Program-made: the position numbers and the translations under genes
From: Annulohypoxylon bovei var. microspora
Taxonomy: Eukaryota; Ascomycota; Sordariomycetes; Xylariales; Hypoxylaceae
Direction: 5' to 3'
Assembly (NCBI GenBank): GCA_022836615.1
Contig: MU405322.1
Span: 1-64,000 of the forward strand
Length of the DNA stretch: 64,000 nucleotides
The notes under the pieces: model-generated
The model's input: the letters and a program-made list of their open reading frames with translations, nothing else
What the model was told of the DNA's origin: nothing
Database searches by the model: none
Part shown: piece by piece, positions 24,501 through 36,448 of the stretch
How the letters are laid out: the number at the start of each line of letters is the position of its first letter
How positions within the stretch are numbered: position 1 is the stretch's first letter

Positions 24501-25804
24501 CACCGTAAAATCCTATGAGTTCCAGTTTGACAGTTTCACTCAGCCTCAAGGGCGTATGCACATATTTGTTGCTGAGCTCTTCCGCCTTCCGGACCGCGGT
24601 ACCTAAATCAGCAAGGAATGAATGCATCGTACGAATGTTATGTAGCCCGAACGAGGCGCAGTGAGCGTGATCGCTCTCAAGGGATAGCGCTTGCTCGCTC
24701 CGGCTCCCAAGTAGCCCTGATTTGATGGAAGTTAGCGGTGCGCTGAAGTGCACTTCGTCAAAATCGGACGAGCCAAGACCGGATAATTGCGAATCAATGG
24801 TCTCGTAGAAAGTCCATAGGCGCAACTCGCTCGCAATATCCACGAACTGATCGTGCATCTGCAATAACGACTTATTTCCTATCCGCAGCTCGCGAGCAAT
24901 AGACCGGGGTAGCGGCTTTTGCAAGTATAACAGATGCTGGATACTCTCGCGCAAATGAGGCATCGACATGTAGCTGGAGCCGCGATGTGGTGTGGCTAAG
25001 TGTGTTAGTTCTCAATACGAGGATGTGGAAAGAGGATCAAGTTGCCTTACCAAAGAAAGCGATGCCATGACAATCGAAGATCAGAGGTCTTAACTCGTGC
25101 TTCAGGTTTGCTTTAACCAAGGCGAGTTTCGCGACTAGCCCGCCGATACTGTGGCAGATAAAGAAAATGGGTCGCGCTTTCGTCTGGCCGGCGCGCATCT
25201 TCACGATCTGCTCTAAGAGGTCGTCTGCCGCCTGATCGAGCGTTATTCCATCTGACAATTCACGGTGACGATATAACATCACCCGCGCCGTATTGACCTC
25301 TTTCCTAATCCCCTGCCGAACCCACAGGTGAGTGGCCGCAGGCAGATTACGGGTGATGGTAGGTGTGAGGACGCTGTTTCCCGGCAGCTGCATAGCCGTC
25401 GGATAGCGCTCCAACTCATCTGGCGCAGGAAATCCAAAGTAGCCATCTCCAAGTGGATCTCTTGCCCAAGTATCGACGGGAGACGCGCCGATGCAAGGCA
25501 CAGCGATAATGTCGACCGTGGTCTTATTATATCCATGCCCGTTAATATCGCCATCGACATGCGCGAAACCCGGTTCTGGATCCCAACTCGATACGCTGCT
25601 ATCAATGGACTTCTCCTTGTCGAGACCATCACCGTACTCGGAGCCGTCGCTCGGCGGTGCTGCGTGGTCATTAGTAGCAATCTCTTGTTCGCGGAGTGCG
25701 TTCCTATTTTCGGGAGCGCCCGCGTTAGCGCTTGCCACCTGTTCCTCCATCTGGGCCTCGAGATTCCCTAGGCCGCTTGAATCCTCGCGCAAAACCGCCG
25801 CCAT
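21502..25804 (-). CDS. Alpha/beta-hydrolase fused to a CorA-type membrane domain
   Basis: Eight exons: complement(join(21502..21845, 21900..22134, 22194..22589, 22643..22884, 22946..23518, 23588..23741, 23797..24995, 25051..25804)), 1,298 aa; all phases agree. Residues about 95-270 are an alpha/beta-hydrolase of SERAC1/PGAP1 type: VDIIAVPCIG at the first strand, ICHSIGGLVAKLAL with nucleophile Ser219, and FFATPHRGS. The middle is a long Ser/Pro-rich, charged linker. The last third has coiled coil, then two C-terminal membrane segments with the CorA signature YGMN-like FGMNTKEW at the end of the first. GMN marks Mg2+-channel proteins of the CorA/Mrs2/Alr group. The acceptor of the exon starting at 23518 is the weakest. 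Function is not established; it may couple a lipase or esterase to a pore. A disease or defence role would be speculation. Confidence 0.82.
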
Positions 25805-26370
25805 GTTGACGTTAGTAATTTCAGCCCTACGGCGCGACTAGCGCTTCCTTCACGATCGCGCGAAACGCGGATGTCTTGGACGCGTGTAATACATCGAGGT
25901 CGCATCGAATTTTCAGCGTCGCTCAAAAAACGCCAAGAATTAAATTGCCTACGCTAGATATGTAGGTATTTCCTAGAAGACAATGTCCAGAGCTTTGCCA
26001 AATCTCGTCGAGGAGGCGAGTGGCAGAGTGGCTACATTTATTCCGGCCGCCACCTACCTACCTGTCTGTCATATTTTTCAATAATGTCAGATGTCTAGCT
26101 GCGGCTCTTCACCATCGAGATCGTACCCCGGACTTCACACACGGAACGGCTCGCGTCATTGGTCGCGACGTGCGAGACATGGTGGCTTTTGGGGCGTAAG
26201 CGAGGGGTGCGTGAGATGAGGATCCTCGGCTGACGCCCGGGAAGAGTGGTATGCGGCTAATACGGCTATAGTCCCGCTTTGTGCATACAATGAAAAGGGG
26301 TGCTTGGTATGCAGTTATGCGTATATATGTATGTACAGAATCGTAATAATCTTCAGTTGCCATGAGACAG
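25805..26370. other. Spacer upstream of the hydrolase-CorA gene
   Basis: Promoter of the gene to the left and 3' UTR of the Zn2Cys6 gene to the right. No other signal seen. Confidence 0.4.
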
Positions 26371-28458
26371 CTATGTGTTGCGAGAAGCAAAGTTCGAATG
26401 TATTCGTCGATCTCTTCGGCGACAGCATGTAATCATAATCGGATCAGGGATTGATCCGTCTAAAATACCTTCTTGTCTGTCGATCATCTCTACCATGTGT
26501 TCCAAGGTTCTCCGCATCCACGGCAAGTCCTTCACTCCCGGCCTCTCCCATTTCCAGATCGTTTCTACGGCCACCAATATCATGGTACGCCAGCCTCGAG
26601 GTACCTCAATAAGGTCATCCCGGCCATATGCTTCCTTCGCAACGTCGCGATGACAATGATTGAATTTCACGGCGGCGAGTAGAGACAGGGCACACCCAAA
26701 CGACTGTCGTACGAGGCTCCATGTACCCTCGTGGCGGTGGTGGTGGCCATTAATTAACTGTATCAACGAGTGGCTTGCTCTGAGACATTGTTCAGCCAGG
26801 GGGCGCAAAAAGGGGTGGTCTACCTGGGACGAGGACAATTCAGGGTGGAGAAGGCAGTACAAGAATGGCCGATGAAGCAATTCAACGACAGAGAAGTAAC
26901 TAGTTTGTAGAAGAAAGCCTAGTTCGTGGTTTGGGGTCTCGGGTGGTTTCGGTGTGCATAGAGTATGCGGGAAGTTCAAAAACTTGGGGAGATGGTATCC
27001 CCTGTGAATACGTGCGTATTAGTTATTGACTCGGTTGTATGCTAGTTTCAAATAGAAGCTTACCAATCCTCTAGTTCTTCGTTGTATGCCGCACACTTCT
27101 TCATCAAGGTTGTTATATCAGCCCACCGATCGATCTCCCCGCGGCCGTATATGTCGAGGAGGATATGATCCCTAATAACACGAAGCTCAAAGCTGCTATC
27201 ATGGTATAACATACTGCACCATGGTACAAGGTCAGGGTAGTCAAGCACGTTAGATGCATGCTTCCACACCATCAAGGAGTCATCCATCCCTTGCTCGTTT
27301 TGTCCAAGGAAAGATGTAGGGTGTCCAAATTTCGGTGGACCAATAGTCGTCAACTGCAACTCAGCCCCGAGTTCACTTGATTTCATCAGTGAAAATTGGT
27401 CATCAGGTTGAATTACGTACACTTACTATTCTGCTTTGACACACGACCAATACAAACACTTCTCAATGCGTCTATCTCCTTGATTCCCATGAACAGCAAG
27501 TAGATTGTGAAAATGGACGCAAGCACTCCGGAACCTATACCAGGCATCCAGGGGTCTCATAACAGGCTGTTCGTAGAGACCCGCCAGGTAGGTACACTGG
27601 ATTGTTACGAGAGAATTTGGAAGTGATCCCAAACGTTTTTGGGCGGCTTTGAAATATTCTTCTCCTTTGGCCTCTTTCACTTCCTCTTGGTAGAACATTT
27701 CGTCATGAAAACGATACGAACCCTGAGTAAGACCCCATGCCAGTGAAGCATCGAATGTACGACTTATCTTGGCTAGCGCACACCAAGCAACTTGTATTCC
27801 ACTTTGTTAGAAGCCATCAACAAACGCCCAAGGTTTTACTTTCCACAAGACATCCGGGGCCGTCCCAGCCCGGCCCATGCTCCTCGGCCTCGCGAGCATA
27901 TTGCCTAAACTCTACCACGTCGACGATAGGGTTCCTCACGTGGATGAAACGCAAGAAGCTCTCACATAATTTCCATACATTATCCTCTTCCAGTAATGGA
28001 AAATTTGAATATCCTGTGTGTGGTGCATTGGCTGGGGCTTGCATGGCTGTGGCTTGCAAAGGAAACGATTTGACTTCCCCCTCGGCGTTGAGATCACGAA
28101 ATATACGCCACTGTAAAACCGACTCGCAGGAACTTACCCTTGCCACGACCTGCGGGACTTGGAACAGACAACGATCGCCATCCAAAAGTATGCTCACTTC
28201 ATTAGAACTAGCAGCTTGACGTTTGCCCCGTCCTCCATCTAAGCCAAGTTGGGCTATGCCTACTAGGGTATCTGGGTATAGGCAATCCAGGTTGTTGTCG
28301 AGTACACAGTGACGGCATTCGGGTCTCTTGTTATCACATTTTCTTCTTTTCTTGCGACACAATTCACAGCTCGGCAGGTTCTTCCTACGTTCGGCTGCCA
28401 TACGACGTTGCATGAGCTTTTTCAGCTTTGTAGACTCTGGGATTTCTGGCTTATACAT
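26371..28458 (-). CDS. Zn2Cys6 fungal transcription factor
   Basis: Four exons: complement(join(26371..27001, 27064..27375, 27427..27790, 27840..28458)), 641 aa. The binuclear zinc cluster lies at about residues 31-59: CELCRKKRRKC, CDNKRPEC, CRHC, then C-x7-C. A basic N-terminal arm (KLKKLMQRRMAAERRK) precedes it. The rest is the middle homology region with FLRFIHVRNPIVDVVEF, ALAKISRTFDASLAWG, LGSLPNSLVTIQCTYLAGLYE, then DAWYRFRSACVHFHNLL and KCLYWSCVKAEYELGAELQL, typical of regulators carrying fungal_trans-type domains. Introns are 49, 51 and 62 nt. The first donor (GTAAAA) was chosen because only it keeps the conserved frame. No cluster partners are next to it, so its targets are unknown. 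Confidence 0.87.
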
Positions 28459-29402
28459 GGCGCTTTATGATGCAATAATATGTTCTGGGCGAGGAACGTT
28501 GTAAAATGTAACGGGCCTTGTTCAGTTCGGGCGATGTCGAGGCGTGGGGAGGTGTGGCTTCGTGGTGGCTCCGACTCCGAGATAGCAGTCAATTTGGTCT
28601 AGGCTGGTATCGTTCTCTTCGTATTGATTATTGTGTATCCGAGAATGGCATATCTGTATATTCCCAAGTAGTTACTTTCATGATAAAGACGAGGACATCG
28701 GATAAAGAGGACTGTACGCCAAAAGTTTCGCACATCAGCTAAGGGCCAACCCGTATGATAAACTGAAACACGTATGCATCGTATGACTTTTCTTTCTTTA
28801 ATGGTTAAGTTATTTAAGCTGTGACGGAATGACTGAAGTGAGTACCTCCCTATCCTTAGGACAGGGGTAGAAAAGACAATATGAGAGCACGTCCCATTGC
28901 TGCTAATAGGCAATCTCGGTTCGAGATTTATGGACGTGAATAAACCTTGAGTAATGTTTAAGCAGCTGTTGTGCTAGTCACTCATTATGGCGAGAGGGAG
29001 CCAAGATTGAAGTTATCGAACCAACTTCCATGAACATTCAGACGCTTTTGAAAGCTGTCCTGGGTTGTCAGAACTTCAACGAAAAGGGGTAGTCGATGAG
29101 TTTGTTAGCAATATCTTCTAACCTAGAAATAAGTAGTCAGATAGCCAGCAACACACAAAATACCAAAATATGCAGTAAATGAATAACGTTATTTCATTTT
29201 ATACAAGTCCTAAACATGGCCTCCTGTTTTCTGACTTCCCGTGAAGCGGTGCTATGTATGTACCAAGCTTAATAATGATACATCGAGGCTGCAATGAGCG
29301 GCGGGAGGACGGGAGGACGGGAGTTAGGATAGGAGGTCTTGCTCAAGGTAGTCAGCTTCCGAGTTGGTCAAGCGATATCACATCTCCACCGTCTCTCACC
29401 CC
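28459..29402. other. Spacer between Zn2Cys6 gene and MRPL27
   Basis: About 0.9 kb: promoter of the transcription factor at left, 3' UTR of MRPL27 at right. A short minus-strand open frame (28599..28913) has no family features. Confidence 0.4.
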
Positions 29403-30468
29403 TCACGCCTCGACCCTCGGCGGAGCAGGCGTATCCGACGGCGGCGGCGGCGTTCCCCCACCACCCCCGCCGCCTTCAGCCTTCGCCGCGTCCTCGGCCC
29501 TCCTCCTCTCGCGATACTCCCTCATCCTCTTAGCCCTAGCGGCGCGCTGCGCGTCGAGCGCCTCCTTGCGGCGGGCGATCTTGTCCTCGCGCTCGGCGCG
29601 CATCTCGAGGGCGATAGCCTTGGCCTTGCGGCGGCGGTGCCGCATCGCGACCCTGCGGCTGCCCATCTTGCGCTTCTCGGTGCGGACGAGCGTGCCGAGG
29701 CGCCAGCTCTCCTCCGCGTACGCGTAGCTGCCGTCGGTGCGCAGCCGCATCACGCGCTCGTCGCGCGGGTGCGGCTTGCGGCCGTAGCCCTGGCGCACGA
29801 CCTGGGTCGGGATGCCGGAGGCCGAGACCTCGGGCTCGGGGGCGGGCGGGGGGATGATTGAGGCCGTCATGTTGAGGCGCCGCTTGCGCATCGCGTGCTC
29901 CTGGTACGGCAGCTTGTCCGCCTTGTCGAAGACCACGCCGATGTACTGCCGCTTCGGGTGCTTCTTGGGGTCGCGGTAGTACTTGACGTACCCCGTGGCC
30001 ATCGCGAAGATGGTGTGGTCGCGGCCCATGCCGCAGTTCTCGCCGGCGAACCATATCGTGCCACGCTGCTTGTAGATGATGTTGCCGGGGATCACGTAGG
30101 AGTCTGTTCAGCCCCGTCAGTCCTGCTCGGTTTCTTTTCCCTGCGTTTTTATATATGCTCTTCGAGTCTTGCTCATATCCTAGTTCGTAGAGACGTAGGG
30201 TCGAGCAAGATCAAGAAGAATATGGTGAAGACGTACCACCGCTCTTCTTTGCGCCCAGCTTCTTCGGAAGCGTGCTCGAGTCCTTTATCCTATACGCTCC
30301 CTGAGACTGATGCGTAGCATGTCTTCGACCCTCGACCGCCGTATTGCTCGCGCCTATCTTCAGCTGCCCCAACGCATCCCGCAATTGCCGTATCGTAGTC
30401 GTCGTTGTCGTTCTCGACAGGCTGGAGGCAGCAGCCGCTATCGGCCGCTGCAATTGAGCGATCCTCAT
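29403..30468 (-). CDS. mrpl27: Mitochondrial large ribosomal subunit protein bL27m
   Basis: Model complement(join(29403..30103, 30237..30468)), 310 aa. Exon 1 starts MRIAQLQRPIAAAASSLSRT, a mitochondrial presequence, followed by HATHQSQGAYRIKDSS and LGAKKSGG. Exon 2 continues SYVIPGNIIYKQRGTIWFAGENCGMGRDHTIFA, the core L27 fold near the peptidyl-transferase centre. GYVKYYRDP and KKHPKRQYIGVVF are fungal extensions, as in yeast Mrp7. A highly basic, probably coiled C-terminal tail ends in Gly/Pro-rich sequence. The 133-nt intron (donor GTACGT, acceptor AACAG) splits the L27 core in phase 1. G+C is high across exon 2. It faces LCL2 across a short shared promoter. Confidence 0.92.
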
Positions 30469-30837
30469 GGCCGTCGACGTCGTTTTCTGCCGTTCGAATC
30501 GTTGTCGGGAGTGAATTGTGATGGAGCTTTGCTATTGGAAAAGCTTCGGCCCGCACCCGCAAAATTTCGGCTTAGTCATCTGGGACGGACCTGACAGTTT
30601 AAGGTTTGCGGAACTGAGACCCACCGATAACGATAAGACCCGAAATGTTGCCAGCATTGCGATTTCAAGTTGCACTTTACGCGTATGACCATAAGAACCC
30701 GGGCTCCTTCTCTTCAATGTTCCGAATTGCTTACCAGATAGTTAGATTCAGTTATATAAACCACAGCTATATATATATTTCCAGTTACAAATAGAAAATT
30801 CAATCTACGTACGGATTATACGAATCCACGAAACACG
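30469..30837. promoter_or_regulatory. Shared divergent promoter, MRPL27 / LCL2
   Basis: 369 bp between two start codons on opposite strands. A TATA-like stretch (tatatatatat at about 30768) lies about 70 bp before the LCL2 start. No other specific element is claimed. Confidence 0.45.
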
Positions 30838-31282
30838 ATGCGCTCCTCGCTCTCGAGACCCGTTCACCTCCTTCTCGCCCTCCTCTCCTTCACCTCCCTC
30901 GCACACGCCCAATTTGGCTTTTTCGACCAGATGTTCAGCGGCGGGCAACAGCAACGGCAGCAACAACAGCCACAGAACGTACCTAGCGACTCGTCCCTCT
31001 ACCAGAATAACTTCAACCGCCTGCACTGCGACAACTACCTTTGCCCAGACACTCTAGGTACTCCCGCCTAACCAAACACCCTGGGTGCATTGCAAAGTAA
31101 GAATTAGGAACTGATAATGAACAGCCTGCGTGCACTTCCCACACCACTGCCCCTGCCCGTGGCCCGCGAACGAGGACAAAGTCGAGATGGGCGATGGCCA
31201 CCGGGTATGCGTGTCGAAAGGGGGTTTCAAGCCCGGCGAGGCCGCAAGGAAGATCGAGCTTGCGAGGAAGGGGCTGCTATAG
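30838..31282 (+). CDS. lcl2: Long chronological lifespan protein 2 (Lcl2)
   Basis: Model join(30838..31057, 31125..31282), 125 aa, the family's usual length. Signal peptide MRSSLSRPVHLLLALLSFTSL..AHA, then the hallmark QFGFFDQMF, a Gln-rich spacer, and HCDNYLCPDTL. Exon 2 supplies ACVHFPHHCPCPWP and ends in the conserved ARKIELARKGLL. The 67-nt intron (donor GTACTC, acceptor AACAG) splits an Ala codon in phase 1. Lcl2 is annotated as a probable secretory-pathway/ERAD component; deletion in yeast alters chronological lifespan. Cys pattern is complete. Confidence 0.93.
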
Positions 31283-31889
31283 ACGGTCGATTTGGGCGAG
31301 ACTCTCGGGATCGCTAGGCGTTGATTATAGAAAAGAGAAGGGAATTATATAGCGACGATGGAGATGTTAGACTGGTGAATTAGTCGACTAGGAAGGCAGA
31401 CAGCACTTTCTATGCACGATTGGAACTTACGTCTAGTTATCGAAGTTATGGGATCTATATGGATTTTAATTAGGTATATAGGAGTCCCTACCGTATGAGT
31501 GATATAGCAGAGTACTACCCCTATACTTTGTCTCGATCAAACCTACCCCCTGAGCTAAAGTATCACGGAATAAGTGAATGACATCGTATCATTGATTCTT
31601 GAGGTTAGGCCCCTTACAGTATCAGTAGAGCGTCTATAATTACAACCCGTGATCGACCGTAATATTCATCCTCCTAAACCGACAGAAGTATCTCGTTCGC
31701 CCCCCAACACCAGACTCATCTAATGCGCCCCTAGCGACAAGACAAGACAATTGAAGAATAGGTATTCCACCCGGCCATTAAACTCCATCCTGCATGCATA
31801 TGTCGTTATCGTCTTTGTAACCATCTGCATAACTTGCATACCCTCTTCCCTAATGGGACCGTTTGCGGAGGGTTGCAGGTCCCGTTTCC
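31283..31889. other. Convergent spacer LCL2 / GLC8
   Basis: 3' UTRs of both neighbours. No other signal seen. Confidence 0.45.
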
Positions 31890-32753
31890 CTAGTCGCCTG
31901 CCTTGACCATAGCACCGTTGATAGTAGGCATCGACGGCACCTCTTCTTCATCCTCGATCTCATCAAGATTTTCGGGGTGGCCTAGGAACTTGGCCACATC
32001 CTTCATCTCGTAGTGCTTCTTCCGCAGCTGCTCAAACTTGCGGTGCTTCTCGCGCTCCTCGGGGCTCAGCCCGATATACTCGTTTTCCGCATCATGGATC
32101 GGCGTGGCATCCTCGTCGTTAACGTGGACCTTGCTCTGCTTGCGCTCGATCCCAAAATCTCCTTCGGGGACATCCTCTTCGGGTTCGCCAAGGGATAGCT
32201 CGGTAATCTCTTCTCTTCGTGAGTTTTCACCATCGAGCATATCATCATCTTCCTCGTCTTCCGACGGCTCGTAATGTCGGGCGTAGGGAGTCTTCGGCTC
32301 GGTGATCTTCATAGTGGCAGTGCGCTCCTGCTCTGTCAGGTAGAGATTTGCCTCATCCCACTTCAGGCGCTGACTGTTATCGAGTATATCTTGGGGATCA
32401 TAGGAAGGAGTGCGGGTAGATTGGCGGCGTGAGCCTGGAGGACGACTGGCGGCACTCGAAGAACGCCGGTGGCCGGCATTTGTTTGTGTGTTGATAATGG
32501 TAAGTTCCTTCTCCGATAAGTCTTGCTCCTTAATCGGGGACTCGGGAGGTGGCGATTTCGTGAACGAATTCTTTAAAATGCCTATCGGGCGGTCGATCAA
32601 TTAGCACAGTGTCCATCAACTACGAAGGCGCAAATGCAAGAGGTAACGAGTGATAGAATAGTAGATGGCAAAATATGACGTACCTCTAGGGCGCTTAGCC
32701 TCATGTCCCGGGGGAGCATGCGTAGACTTGGGGCTCATCTCTACGGTCGCCAT
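31890..32753 (-). CDS. glc8: Protein phosphatase inhibitor 2 (Glc8/IPP-2 family)
   Basis: Model complement(join(31890..32581, 32684..32753)), 253 aa, mostly disordered. It binds the PP1 catalytic subunit (Glc7) and in yeast acts as an activator after phosphorylation. The PP1 motif KRPRGILKNSF is split by the intron in phase 1; this equals KGILKN of inhibitor-2. RLKWDEANLYLTEQERTATMK matches the KSQKWDE segment. EPKTPYARHYEPSEDE contains the Thr-Pro phosphosite region (Thr72 in mammals). HRKFEQLRKKHYEMKD matches the C-terminal PP1-active-site helix. The 97-nt intron has donor GTACGT and acceptor GATAG. All landmarks are present, so it should be functional. Confidence 0.92.
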
Positions 32754-35700
32754 TTTGGGTCTTCTCGAGATGGCTTGGTGATCGTTCAAAAAGTTGAAAA
32801 GTCGATAATCAAAATAGTCGATGGTAGGTAATGGAAGCGCGAGAATCGAAGAGAACTCGAGGCAATTGCGATAAAATAGTACAAATCTTGAATACAGTAG
32901 TAATAGTAACAGTGGAATACGAAGTTGGCGGGTTGGCAGATTTGTGGAGGTCAAGATTGGAAATTGTCGGATGAGCGCGGGGAAGAAGCTGGGACCCTGC
33001 AGCGAAAATAGTGGGTTCTTTTTGGCCTCTGGTGCTTTTGGTGTGCTTGTGATTTAATGGCGAATGGCTCGGGTATGCTGATCTTTAAAGATGATGCTAA
33101 TTGCGCCGACGGGCCTGAGCTGCTGAGTTCGAAATGGATTTTTGATTTATGGTTGGTATAGCATATAAAATATGGATGTACAAAGTACTGTGTCTATGTA
33201 TGTAGCTTTTTCCCTTCAAGGATTTTCGGGATGGCAGGCTATGTATGTAGTACTTCGCGATCTTGTAGTGGTGTTGTCAGCGATGTCGTGTGTCTATATG
33301 TCTCACTTGGTGGGGAGACCTTGTGATTTGATGGAGGGTGAGAACACAAAATTTTAGATTAGACCTATAGAGGAAAGAGAAAAAAAGGTATAAAAAACTT
33401 GAAGCTGAATGGGACGGAGATGAGGGATGAATGGATGTGAACAAGATGAGATGAGATAATGTCACAATCCCGTTGCTTTGAAGAGTGAATTAGGTGAGTT
33501 AGGTTTGGAGGTCGGGTTGCTCTGTAAAGGGTAGGAGCTGGAAACGATAGCCCAACCTTCTCTATCATTACCTACTCACTGTAGTACATGTACAACGTCC
33601 AGGATTGAACTGGCAAAGTCAAATTCAAAATCGTATTAGCCCTCTTTGCTCTGCTGGCTTAGAGAAGGTGCATATGTGGTGGTGATGGTGGCAGTGTGGA
33701 TACAATCGATACCAAGGTACATTTGTACTCTTCGATTGCAGGAGACATCGATGCATGTGTGGAGTCAGCGGTCGGTATTTAGGTATTTTGTACCTACGAG
33801 CCTGCAAGCACCCTGAAGCACGAGCCTCTTCTGCAGAGTGACAAGCCAAGGAAGTGATCATCCCACCATCTCATAAGAACTTAAAATCGTCATTCAATCC
33901 TTTTACTTCTAGATACATCTTTCTTCCATTCTTCTGCTTTGAACAGCTACTAAACATCAGGTATTCCATCTGTTATGACAAGTATTTGTACCTTGTGTTC
34001 GGTAAAAATTTGCACCCCTTGCGACATAACTAAGCCTTGTTCGTTCTTTGGCTCGAGCTTCTTTAAAGATCCACGGACGTTTCCTGAAACGCATTTAAAC
34101 TGGGTAAACTTGACATCATTTATGCTTCGGCCATCTCCAAGTGACCTCATGATACCTTTGTTTTCCTTTCGCGGTTTCGCCCGTGGGTCGAGGTCACCAA
34201 CCTGACAACGGAGTTTAGTGTATTAGTCGCATACAGGCAGACAAGTCGCGTACCTTCTATTATGTGGATTGCAACTCTTTGTCGGATATCGTCGACTATT
34301 CTATTCCTTGTCAAAGATAGTTCGGGTTCGTTTCCACCGACGCTCGAATTATCTATGTCACCGAGCAACATTCAAATTTTTGTATGTCGTTCAATTCCTT
34401 CATTATTGATGTTATTGATGTCTATTGTTGACGTATACACATACGTAGACACGCATGCGCCAATGCGCCAACTGCCTTGTCTCTCTATACCTATCTAGTA
34501 TGCGACAAAGACCCTTCTATTGAGCCGGTTGTTCGGAACCTCTATCTATCTAATTCCTCATTCCCTATTGGAATTTTACCATTGCTCTATCGTCCTCTCA
34601 TACCAGGTTTTTTTCTACCTCTGCCGCTCCACACGCTCGGAGGTTAGTCTCCCTACCTAAAAACAATCAGGCACTAGATATCAGGGCCCAATGTGTTGAT
34701 TGTTTATCTTGACTACGGGCATAAATTAGCGCACCTATTCGTCATATAATTGTACCCCTGAATTGGCGCCGCATCGTAAGATTGGTATGTGAAACCACGT
34801 AGCATGGACGAATGGGCGGAAATAGAAGTAAGGCGGTCACGGCTACGTGGCGAGTAGAAATGGTGGCTGCAGGCACATGCTTATCCGGAGTTTTTTTGAG
34901 GCTCGAGAAAGTTTGATATCAACCCGTCCGTCGTTCACCAGTGGTGTATCAATGGACGCCTATCGCCTAAAATTGGTAGGTGAGGTTGCTAACTGGTTCA
35001 TCAACGGTACCTAGGTAGTTCAGGGGCACTGTTACAATAGGGCATTAGCTCTGAGACGTGACACATCATGATCGAGATTCTGTTGTCGCCATCGGCTTAG
35101 TACAATCTATTATCTTATGTCGTCGGTTGCACTGCATGCCAACACTTTTTCAGCGGTCAGTGCTTCCAGCGGTGAGATAATTAAGGTTAACGAAGGTGAT
35201 GTGTGTGTACTGCTGGATTATAGGCACAACTACACTTTCAAACTCCAGCTTCCCACGAAAGGGTAAAATACCTCGTTTCTGTCTAGATTGAGTAGATTAT
35301 GGATCGATAATATAGCGAATTGGTATTGGATGATTTACGTGTCAAATTTAGTATTACCCCTATTTCACAACAATACAAGCCCTCGACTATCTAAGGCACT
35401 ATCCTCCCTTCAGCCGCCTCACCTTACCCAATCTCCATCCCATAGCTGTATCCCCGGAATGATCCATCATATCCCTTAGATCTACATTGTCATACTTAGA
35501 TGATGTTGCTTAGTTAGTTTCCGACATGTCTGCCGTTCCAATAATCGTCTGTTTCCGGCTAGAATTGGGTGGTAGCATCGCGGCCGCTAGCACGGCTGGT
35601 AAATGATTCCATGCAGCCGTATTAACATATATAAAGACTATGGGGCATCATGAAGACCACTCCTGAGATAGGCACTTGGTCTTCACCAGTCTCTGAAAAA

Positions 35701-36448
35701 AATACTCTACCCATTCCTCGGGATCTTTATGTGAGGTCAATCCCATTACTTCACGGAAACTCCCATATCAAAACTGATCACTTCTCATTCGCTAGCAATA
35801 CACTATCTAGCGAGGCAGGGACTTGCACTAGCACGTACAACAACCTGTACGTAGGGTACCAAGCCCTTACGTCGTGAAACCCTATCGGACATGGTTTTGA
35901 CACCAGTAACTTATGTGATATCTATCTTATTACTACACCGAGACGAGAGTCGCTAGCTCATCTACATTGTTTATTACACGGGACTCTCTTGAACACTTCC
36001 GTCTATACGAACGAGTTGACACACCGGCATGCCTAGCATATGTCGATAACATAGAATGTGCAACCTCGCTCTGAATCAGCTTATAATGTCGATGATACCC
36101 TTAAATCTCAGCCGCCTTAGATAGACATGCATGCATAAGCTTCGCAGCAGTCATCAACAACCACACACAAGTAATAACTAATACAAGAGATAATATTATC
36201 TATTTATAGCATCATGTCATTTGTCGAGATGATTCTAATATATATTGACTGGTAAGTGAGGTTACCTCCTTATGCTAGTCTAATAGTACTATTGCGGAGC
36301 AGCAGACACCGTAGTATATAATACTAGGTGAAGACAACTTGTTTGCTGATAAGTTGTTACCGAGTTTATCCCATGGTATCATCAGTGTCATCCGAAAGAT
36401 ATGTTGCAAGCACATTGCAACCCAACATAAGCACCTCCAAATCGGAAC
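32754..36448. other. 3.7-kb gene-poor spacer upstream of GLC8
   Basis: Holds the GLC8 promoter at left and UVE1's 3' side at right. One copy of TACCTAGGTA is at 35008-35017. Apart from one weak coding candidate (33950..34371), I see no gene and no clear transposon end. Confidence 0.4.
33950..34371 (-). other. Weak candidate gene or gene relic
   Basis: Two minus-strand open frames have protein-like composition. The first (ATG at 34371) reads MLLGDIDNSSVGG..ELSLTRNRIVDDIRQRVAI. The second, down to 33950, includes VGDLDPRAKPRKENKG, SINDVKFTQFKCVSG and VQIFTEHKVQILVITDG. A plausible intron (GTACGC, CTAAAC, TTGTCAG) lies between, but its phases differ by one, so the two do not join cleanly. Unrecognised family; either an eroded gene or chance. 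Confidence 0.25.
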
